Positions 41,535 to 47,194 of a stretch of DNA of 64,000 nucleotides are shown here, in pieces. The number at the start of each line of letters is the position of its first letter. The stretch's first letter is position 1. The DNA is taken from assembly GCA_963715895.1 (NCBI GenBank), contig OY970284.1:6572001-6636000 (forward strand), in the 5' to 3' direction. Made by a program: the position numbers and the translations under genes. A model generated the notes under the pieces. It was not told the DNA's origin. It made no database searches and saw only the letters and a list, made by a program, of their open reading frames with translations. This DNA comes from JADGNZ01 sp963715895 (lineage in GTDB: Bacteria; Acidobacteriota; Thermoanaerobaculia; Gp7-AA8).

Positions 41535-41899
41535 ATGGTTGAGAGCAGCGCTGCCAACTTTGTCAAAAAGTCGAGAACCGTTGTAGAGGTCCCTTCTGGT
41601 TTGGATTTTTGTTCGACAAACTTGGTGAGCGCCTTTGCGAGTTCGGCAATTGGCTGCTCCAAGTTTTGCGGAACTGGGACAGATCGTGACGGACTCGATA
41701 CCGAAGGCTGAGTTGGTTGATCGACGGACGGGTGACCCAAGGCGCTAGACGCCCCCGGCGTTGCTCGAGGTGCACCGGTGGGCGGCACGACATTTGTTTG
41801 TGCTGGCACCCTTGCAGTCTGTGCATCGGCGAGTTCGAGCGTTGCCCATCCCAGCAAAGTAACTGCTAGAGCAATATGAAGAGTGAGTCGTATGCCCAC
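41519..41899 (-). CDS. Small exported Pro/Ser/Thr-rich protein
   Basis: 126 aa. Residues 1-26 look like a signal peptide (LTLHIALAVTLLGWATLELADAQ). A Pro/Ser/Thr-rich linker of about 50 residues and a helical C-terminus (LEQPIAELAKALTKFVEQ, then a hydrophobic LDFLTKLAALLSTIW) follow. No family recognised. It overlaps the ATP-grasp start by 16 bp and begins 2 bp after the DUF2283 stop. It may be real, but coding evidence rests on composition only. Confidence 0.45.
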   Translation of the reverse strand: MGIRLTLHIALAVTLLGWATLELADAQTARVPAQTNVVPPTGAPRATPGASSALGHPSVDQPTQPSVSSPSRSVPVPQNLEQPIAELAKALTKFVEQKSKPEGTSTTVLDFLTKLAALLSTIWTSS

Positions 41900-41901
41900 T
41901 G

Positions 41902-42174
41902 TCAGACCTCCTTCAGAGCCGCTACGTCCTTCCGCCTGACCGGCGGAAAGCCCAGCTCGCGAAGCACCCGGTTGAAGGCGGCGACCGAAAGGTCACCGGG
42001 AGTGGTGATCTCCACGCCGATCGGTCGGCCGCTTCGCGCGTAGTCGACCAGGAGTCCGGCATCAACGCGCCGCGTTCGCACGCTGTGTTGACCAGGACGG
42101 CGCGGCAGGTAGTAATAGGCGGCAATCGCTCGTCCTCGCCGATACGTCACTTGGAGGTAGGAGGCTTTCATCAT
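41902..42174 (-). CDS. DUF2283-like protein
   Basis: 90 aa. The order YLQVTYRRGRAIAAYYYL, a charged turn, then VDAGLLVDYARSGRPIGVEI is the DUF2283 pattern, often found in toxin-antitoxin or defence contexts. Function is unknown. It starts divergently from the addiction-module antitoxin 50 bp away and is followed after 2 bp by the small exported protein. Confidence 0.6.
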   Translation of the reverse strand: MMKASYLQVTYRRGRAIAAYYYLPRRPGQHSVRTRRVDAGLLVDYARSGRPIGVEITTPGDLSVAAFNRVLRELGFPPVRRKDVAALKEV

Positions 42175-42224
42175 GTCTTCATCGCGCTCTCGGTTCGTCG
42201 CCCGTCACGAGTTACAATGAACCG

Positions 42225-42467
42225 ATGACCGACCGGGCGCAAGCGTTACTCCGCGAAGCACTGACGTTGCCTGTCGATGAACGCGCCGATGTCGCAGCGG
42301 AGCTGCTGGCCAGCCTCGACGACTCCGAAGAGGACCCGGCGGCGGTTCAGAGTGCATGGGCGAGGGAAATCGAGAGGCGAGGTCGTCGCGTCCTGGCCGG
42401 TGAATCCTCGGGCGAGCCGTGGGAAGACGTGCGCGACCGCGTGGCCCGACGTCTCAGAGAGCGGTGA
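42225..42467 (+). CDS. Addiction-module antitoxin (PF09720/TIGR02574 type)
   Basis: 80 aa, all-helical. LLREALTLPVDERADVAAELLASLD is the family signature, and the Trp-containing second half (VQSAWAREIERRGRRVLAG, then PWEDVRDRVARRL) matches antitoxins that pair with RelE/ParE toxins. Its stop overlaps the toxin GTG start (GTGA). Cytoplasmic. Confidence 0.85.
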   Translation: MTDRAQALLREALTLPVDERADVAAELLASLDDSEEDPAAVQSAWAREIERRGRRVLAGESSGEPWEDVRDRVARRLRER

Positions 42468-42781
42468 CCCTTCCGTTCCGCACTGAGAGTGAAGCCGAGG
42501 TCGAGCTCGAGGAGGCTGCCGCTTGGTACGAGCAACGACGGCCCGGCTTGGGTGATGAGTTTCTGGAAGCGGTCGATGAAGCGCTCACTTTCATCGCCGA
42601 TTGGCCTCGTACGGGAAGACCAGTTCCCGACGTTCCGCCGGACCTACGCATTCGTCGAGCGCCGGTAAGGCGGTTCCCGTACCACATCGTGTATCTCGAA
42701 ATGCCCGGCGCGATTCGGATCCTCGCGTTTCCGCACGACCGGCGATCGCCTGGTTACTGGCATTCACGAGTCACTACGTAG
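42464..42781 (+). CDS. RelE/ParE-family toxin
   Basis: 105 aa from GTG 42464, which overlaps the antitoxin stop by 4 bp. The ParE/RelE fold is evident: FRTESEAEVELEEAAAWYEQ, RPGLGDEFLEAVDEALTFIAD, WPRTGRPVPDV and RRFPYHIVYLEM, then IRILAFPHDRRSPGYW. Members inhibit gyrase (ParE) or cut mRNA on the ribosome (RelE); which applies cannot be read here. It forms a complete toxin-antitoxin pair with the gene upstream. Confidence 0.85.
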   Translation: MTLPFRTESEAEVELEEAAAWYEQRRPGLGDEFLEAVDEALTFIADWPRTGRPVPDVPPDLRIRRAPVRRFPYHIVYLEMPGAIRILAFPHDRRSPGYWHSRVTT

Positions 42782-42803
42782 CCGTTCGAAACCAGCCACG
42801 AAC

Positions 42804-43049
42804 ATGACTCCGGACGTAGAATACGCGCCGATGGTGAAAGAGCAGATCGTTCACAGCGACCCCGAGTTAATGGGCGGCGAGCTCGTGTTCGTCGGCACCC
42901 GTGTTCCCCTCTACAACCTCTTCGATTACCTTGAGGCAGGCGACTCCCTGGACGAGTTTCTCGAGCAATTCCCGTCGGTAAGCCGCGAGCAGGCGGTTGC
43001 GGCGCTGGAGCTTGCGAAAGAGGCGGTCGGCGTTGCGGATACTCATTGA
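42804..43049 (+). CDS. DUF433 antitoxin-like protein
   Basis: 81 aa (72 if ATG 42831 is used, which gives the usual family N-terminus). HSDPELMGGELVFVGTRVPLYNLFDYLEAGDSLDEFLEQFP is the DUF433 helix-turn-helix signature and SREQAVAALELA its last helix. DUF433 proteins are antitoxins of DUF5615 PIN-like toxins; the toxin frame follows with a 17-bp overlap but is frameshifted. Confidence 0.8.
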   Translation: MTPDVEYAPMVKEQIVHSDPELMGGELVFVGTRVPLYNLFDYLEAGDSLDEFLEQFPSVSREQAVAALELAKEAVGVADTH

Positions 43050-43357
43050 CGAGTCGCTGCCCATCGCGCTCGCGATTGAGTTGAGCGGCCACGACGTCCG
43101 GACGGTCCGATCGCAGCGATGGCTTGGCTTGCGAAACGGGAGTGTTGCTCCGCGCTGCCGTTGATGCGGGATTCGAAGTCATCATTGCCGCGGACAAAGC
43201 TCTGCGTCATCAGCAGAACCTGCCAGCCATCGGTATCGCGGTGGTGCTGCTCACGGGTATTCGGAATCGCATGCAGGATCTGCGGCCTCTTGTTCCTCGC
43301 ATCCTGACAGCTCTTCGGGATGTGCGTCAGGGCGAGCTCGCTGAGATTACGAGGTAG
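43033..43357 (+). pseudogene. DUF5615 PIN-like toxin, broken by a +1 frameshift
   Basis: From TTG 43033 the frame reads LRILIDESLPIALAIELSGH and VRSQRWLGLRNG, the N-terminal half of a DUF5615 toxin, then stops at 43162. The second half (VLLRAAVDAGFEVIIAADK, HQQNLPAIGIAVVLL) is present in the +1 frame from 43142 to 43357. The break falls at a GGGA stretch at 43138-43141, where one extra base would explain it. Both halves align without other damage, so the mutation is recent, or it is a sequencing error. Confidence 0.75.
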
Positions 43358-43397
43358 CGCAGCGCGGGCTATGGCGTGCAACCCCAGCTCGCCGGAA

Positions 43398-43645
43398 TGC
43401 GCGCGAAGGCGCGCTCCACAATCCAGCCCCGCGCTCGGCGTAGCGCGAGCGCGGGGTGAGACGGTGTCGGCATTTTGCCGGCCGCGGAGGCGGCCGGGAC
43501 AAACCGCCTAATTCGCAACAGAAGCGCGATCCGCCAGCTCCTGTGGCGGCCGCCTCCGCGGCCGCACTTCCAATCCCCACCGATGCCCCCCGCTCGCGCT
43601 GCGCCGAGCGCGGGGCTGACTTGTGCGTGCGCGCCTCCGCGCGCA
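43398..43645. repeat. Long imperfect palindrome, about 250 bp
   Basis: Three blocks on the left have complements on the right in mirror order. The outer pair is 43398-43415 with 43625-43645, the middle pair 43425-43456 with 43585-43616 (32 bp, few mismatches), and the inner pair 43479-43500 with 43542-43566. The loop is about 40 bp. No gene is supported in 43358-43773; open frames there result from the GC-rich repeat. It resembles a non-autonomous palindromic element. Confidence 0.7.
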
Positions 43646-43773
43646 ACCGTTGTCCATGCAGGCTTCTCCGGGAACGCGACGCCCGTGGAGTAATCATCGC
43701 GTCGTACGCAGAAATCGGTGATGAGTAGTTCAGAGCTTGGGAATGTGCTCGCCGTGATCGCTCAATCCCCTCA

Positions 43774-44196
43774 TCACGAGGGCAGCTTCGGACCGAAAAG
43801 CCCTACGGGGATGCCATTCGCCTGACAGAGGGTCGCCGAACGGGAACTGAGGACGAGTAGGGTGATGAGATTGATCAGCGGCACCACCATCGCTACGGCC
43901 CAGACAAATGGAGCCCGCGAGCCGAGCGCGTCCGCGGTGCGATACGCGTAGAAAGCCAGCGCAACGAAAATGACGACGGTACCGATGGCGAGCGCAGCGG
44001 CCGTCGCGGATGATGAGATCGTCGCCAGCGTCAGCGGCACCATCAACGGCTTCGCCTGCGAGCCCACCGCCCTACCCGGTGTAGCGAACTGAAGCAGGAC
44101 CGACGCCAAGTTCACGAGAAGCTGCGCACCGAACCAGAGCACGAGCCGGCGATAGGCAATCGCCAGGCGCGGGATGTCCGGTGGCTTCTCGTTCAT
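43774..44196 (-). CDS. Small multi-pass membrane protein
   Basis: 140 aa from ATG 44194-44196 (MNEKPPDIPRL); ATG 44208 would add four residues. The frame stays open far upstream through the 21-bp array, but that part is repeat-encoded. About four membrane helices are present (LVLWFGAQLLVNLASVLLQF, MVPLTLATISSSATAAAL, GTVVIFVALAFYAY, FVWAVAMVVPLINLITLLVL). The C-terminus CQANGIPVGLFGPK resembles an unnamed family of short membrane proteins. Function unknown. Confidence 0.6.
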   Translation of the reverse strand: MNEKPPDIPRLAIAYRRLVLWFGAQLLVNLASVLLQFATPGRAVGSQAKPLMVPLTLATISSSATAAALAIGTVVIFVALAFYAYRTADALGSRAPFVWAVAMVVPLINLITLLVLSSRSATLCQANGIPVGLFGPKLPS

Positions 44197-44380
44197 CGTT
44201 GGAGCCATAATGAATGCCTGGCCGGCCGCGCGCAAGCGGACGTCAGCCGGCGAGGTCATCACATCCACCAATTCCGGGAAGTAAAGGGGCAATTCGAGGC
44301 TCGATCGATCGAATTTCGATCTCCCCATAGCGACTGCCGGCCATGGAAGGAACGCGAATGGCCAAAACTGGTAAGTCGGC

Positions 44381-44767
44381 GGACTCCGCGAGTCCATGAG
44401 TGGACTCCACGAGTCCATGAGTGGACTCCACGAGTCCATGAGTGGACTCCACGAGTCCATGAGTGGATTCCACGAGTCCATGAGTGGACTCCACGAGTCC
44501 ATGGGTGGACTCCACGAGTCCATGGGTGGACTCCACGAGTCCATGAGTGGACTCCACGAGTCCATGAGTGGACTCCACGAGTCCATGAGTGGACTCCACG
44601 AGTCCATGAGTGGACTCCACGAGTCCATGAGTGGACTCCACGAGTCCATGAGTGGACTCCACGAGTCCATGAGTGGACTCCACGAGTCCATGAGTGGACT
44701 CCACGAGTCCATGAGTGGACTCCACCAGTCCATGAGTGGACTCCACGAGTCCATGAGTGGACTCCAG
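44381..44767. repeat. 21-bp palindromic tandem array, 18 copies plus a partial
   Basis: GGACTC recurs every 21 bp from 44381 to 44759 with no indel. Each unit is TGGACTC-CAC-GAGTCCA plus a TGAG spacer, so every unit is itself an inverted repeat with 7-bp arms. Only a few copies vary (44402+3x21 has GGATTC, two copies have GGGTGG, one has CACCAG). Unit length is a multiple of three and neither strand has stops, so it creates long artificial open frames. No interspersed spacers, hence not CRISPR. The 44197-44892 gap holds nothing else I can support. Confidence 0.92.
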
Positions 44768-44892
44768 GGGTGCGCCGCGCTCACCGGAATTGGTGGTCAG
44801 CCAGCCCGTATGTCTCACATGTGGGGTCAGCGCACGGTCACGGCGTCGGGTTACCTGCCGAAACAACGAGCCCGGCGCTACACTTCTCCGCC

Positions 44893-45924
44893 ATGCGCCA
44901 CTTCACAACCCTCGCCCTCCTGCTCGTCGCCGTCGCCGCTCATGCCCAGGCGCCTAAGGCCGTCGAGGCCGACTTCGTCGTCAAAGACTTTCACTTTCGC
45001 AGCGGGGAGGTTCTGCCCGAGACGCGTATCCACTACGCCACCATCGGGACCCTCCGGAAGACCGAGCATGGAACGAATGCCGTCCTGGTCCTGCACGGGA
45101 CCGGCGGGTCGTTGCAGCAGTTCCTCAACGACCGCTTCGCAGGGGTGCTCTTCGCGCCGGGCGGCGTGCTCGACGCCAGCCGGTTCTTCATCGTCATCCC
45201 CGACAACATCGGGCATGGGAAGTCGAGCAAGCCGAGCGACGGGTTGCGGGCGAAGTTTCCGCACTACGACTACGACGACATGGTCGAGCTGCAGCACCGC
45301 CTTCTCGTGGAGGGACTGGGCGTCGACCACCTGCACCTGGTGATGGGGACGTCGATGGGCGGGATGCAGACGTGGATGTGGGGCGAGCGCTGGCCCGACG
45401 CCGCGGACGCGCTCGTCCCGCTGGCCAGCGCACCGGCGCAGATCGCCGGACGCAACCGCATCTGGCGGAAGATGATGATCGACGATCTGCAGCGCAATGA
45501 CGTCGCCGCCGCGGTGCAGATCCTTCTGATCGTTGGCAGCGCGCCGCTGCAATGGCAGAAGTCGGCGCCGACGCGGGACGATGCCGACCGTTGGATTACC
45601 GAGCAGATGAAAACGCGCGTGCCTACGACCGATGCCGATGATCTCCTCTACGCCATCGAATCGTCGCGCAACTACGACCCATCGCCGCAGCTCGAACGGA
45701 TCACCGCGCCGCTGCTGGCCATCAATTCCGCGGACGACTTCATCAACCCGCCGGAGCTGGGCATCATGGAACCGGCCATCAAACGGGTGAAGCGCGGCCG
45801 TTATCTGCTCCTCCCGGTGAGCGAGAACACGCACGGCCATTCGACGCACACGTGGGCGGCGGTGTGGGAGAAGCCGTTCCGGGAGTTTCTGGAGGCACAG
45901 ACAAGAGTGTCTGTGCCACATTAA
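44893..45924 (+). CDS. Exported alpha/beta-hydrolase, MetX-like
   Basis: 343 aa from ATG 44893; the longer frame begins in repeat DNA. Residues 1-18 are a signal peptide (FTTLALLLVAVAAHAQ). The body follows the homoserine O-acetyltransferase (MetX) branch of alpha/beta hydrolases: ETRIHYATIGTL, VLVLHGTGGS, FIVIPDNIGHGKSSKPS and the nucleophile elbow VMGTSMGGMQTW (Ser near residue 153). The Asp (INSADDFINPPE) and His (ENTHGHSTHTW) of the triad are present. Because it is exported and lacks the MetX acyl-transfer context, a hydrolase or esterase is likelier than methionine synthesis. Confidence 0.75.
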   Translation: MRHFTTLALLLVAVAAHAQAPKAVEADFVVKDFHFRSGEVLPETRIHYATIGTLRKTEHGTNAVLVLHGTGGSLQQFLNDRFAGVLFAPGGVLDASRFFIVIPDNIGHGKSSKPSDGLRAKFPHYDYDDMVELQHRLLVEGLGVDHLHLVMGTSMGGMQTWMWGERWPDAADALVPLASAPAQIAGRNRIWRKMMIDDLQRNDVAAAVQILLIVGSAPLQWQKSAPTRDDADRWITEQMKTRVPTTDADDLLYAIESSRNYDPSPQLERITAPLLAINSADDFINPPELGIMEPAIKRVKRGRYLLLPVSENTHGHSTHTWAAVWEKPFREFLEAQTRVSVPH

Positions 45925-45944
45925 TCCTGCCGGTTGCGCAGAAC

Positions 45945-46670
45945 TCAGTGGCCGCCGGGAGGCTTAGGCTTCGCCGGCTTGGCGGTCGTCGTCGCGGGAA
46001 TGGGGAGATTCGGATCGATCGGAAACTGCGGCGGCGGCTCGACGACGATCACGCCGAGGGCCTTCAGCGCGTGCTGCGCCTCGGCGCCGACCAGCGGGAA
46101 GAGACAGCGTTCGTCCCATAGCTTCCGGTACAGATCGATCGCTCCATCCTTGTCTCCGGCAGCGACACGCTTCTTTGCGTCCGTGACCATGACGTACATC
46201 GTCTCACCGCGCGCATTCAACTCGTCACGCACCATCTTCTCGACCGATGGCAGGGCCAGACGGCCGCCGGAACCTTCGACGCGGCGGAAGACTGTGCCCT
46301 TCGCGTCGGCCAGAAGCGCCGACGGAAGCTTTCCCGTCACGCCGAACTTTTCGATCGTCACCGCATCCTCGGGAAGAACGATCTCGAAATTGAGGCAGCG
46401 GTCGGTGGCCTGGATGAGCTCGCGCGAACTGAGCAACGGAGAATTCTCCGATTCCTGCACCGCTGCCGGAAACCAGTAGAGAACCAGCGGTTCGTTGACC
46501 AGCGCTCCGCCCTTGGCGTGGAAGTGCCAGGGCACCAGGCTCTCGTACGGATTATTGGTGCCGGGACCCGATCGAGGGCCTCGCCCGGACTGGGGAAACG
46601 CTGCAGGCGCGACGATGACAAGAATGAGAAGAATGACTTTACGCAAAGGGGCCGCCTTGGACATGAGCAT
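45945..46670 (-). CDS. Exported protein of unknown function
   Basis: 241 aa (or 239 from the second Met). Residues 1-27 form a signal peptide (VILLILVIVAPAAFPQ). The mature part begins with NPYESLVPWHFHAKGG. It includes a region like NFEIVLPEDAVTIEKFGVTGKLPSALLADAKG, which recalls a thioredoxin-like lid without cysteines, and ends with a Pro/Lys-rich tail. No family assigned. It is convergent with the MetX-like gene and lies downstream of a phosphatase gene with a 27-bp gap. Confidence 0.5.
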   Translation of the reverse strand: MLMSKAAPLRKVILLILVIVAPAAFPQSGRGPRSGPGTNNPYESLVPWHFHAKGGALVNEPLVLYWFPAAVQESENSPLLSSRELIQATDRCLNFEIVLPEDAVTIEKFGVTGKLPSALLADAKGTVFRRVEGSGGRLALPSVEKMVRDELNARGETMYVMVTDAKKRVAAGDKDGAIDLYRKLWDERCLFPLVGAEAQHALKALGVIVVEPPPQFPIDPNLPIPATTTAKPAKPKPPGGH

Positions 46671-46697
46671 TGGACGTGTGCTGGCTCTAAACGTTCC

Positions 46698-47132
46698 TTA
46701 CGCCTCGCCACCCGACGAAAGCGCGTTGACGTGGTTTGCAAAGACCTCGTTGAAGAGCGCGCCGGGCCGCCGGGCGCGCATCCGTTCGACGATAGCCGGC
46801 CCCTCCATCCCCAGCTTGTGAAGGATGAGGCTGGCGATCAGCGCGGAGCGGTTGAATCCCATCCCGCAGTGCGAGAGAACGCGGTGACCGCTGCGGACCA
46901 GGTGCGCGCCGAGGAGTGTCACCGCCTCGAGACGGGCAGGATCCGGCAACTCCTCGTCGTAGATCGGGAAGTAGACGTAAAGACAAGTATCGGGAGCCGT
47001 GGGGATGTACTCGTCCAGACCGCCTTCGAGATCGATCACGACGTCGATGCCGTGGGAGGCGACGCTCTCCCAGTCGGTAATCGCCGGCGAGATGAAGAGC
47101 AGTCCGGAATCGTCGACCTGGAAAAGGTTCAC
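46698..47132 (-). CDS. Dual-specificity protein tyrosine phosphatase-like
   Basis: 144 aa, cytoplasmic. The active-site P-loop HCGMGFNRS (C-x5-R) is intact near residue 90. The preceding DVVIDLEGGLDEYIP and YVYFPIYDEELPDPARL, with the general-acid Asp in the WPD-like region, complete the DSP fold. It would remove phosphate from Tyr/Ser/Thr or a small substrate. No kinase is close by. Same strand as the exported unknown protein downstream. Confidence 0.75.
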   Translation of the reverse strand: MNLFQVDDSGLLFISPAITDWESVASHGIDVVIDLEGGLDEYIPTAPDTCLYVYFPIYDEELPDPARLEAVTLLGAHLVRSGHRVLSHCGMGFNRSALIASLILHKLGMEGPAIVERMRARRPGALFNEVFANHVNALSSGGEA

Positions 47133-47158
47133 GGGCGAAGGGTATCAAATCGCGCGAA

Positions 47159-47186
47159 CGCCCCGGTGAGTCGGCTCACCGGGGCG
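47159..47186 (-). terminator. Hairpin downstream of the multicopper oxidase
   Basis: A perfect 12-bp stem (CGCCCCGGTGAG and complement) with a TCGG loop lies 9 bp past the oxidase stop. There is no T-run after it on the minus strand, so termination would need help; it may also protect the 3' end of the mRNA. Confidence 0.5.
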
Positions 47187-47194
47187 TCAATCGA

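Noticed and set aside
44381..44767. CRISPR array
   Set aside because: Units follow each other with no variable spacers, and no cas genes are near; the same holds for the 63-bp array at 30.6 kb.
44396..45343. Long open frame with an MSGLHES-type heptapeptide repeat (plus) and an SPLMDSW-type one (minus)
   Set aside because: The 21-bp repeat has no stops in several frames on both strands; no start signal, and real proteins start downstream at 44893 and 44196.
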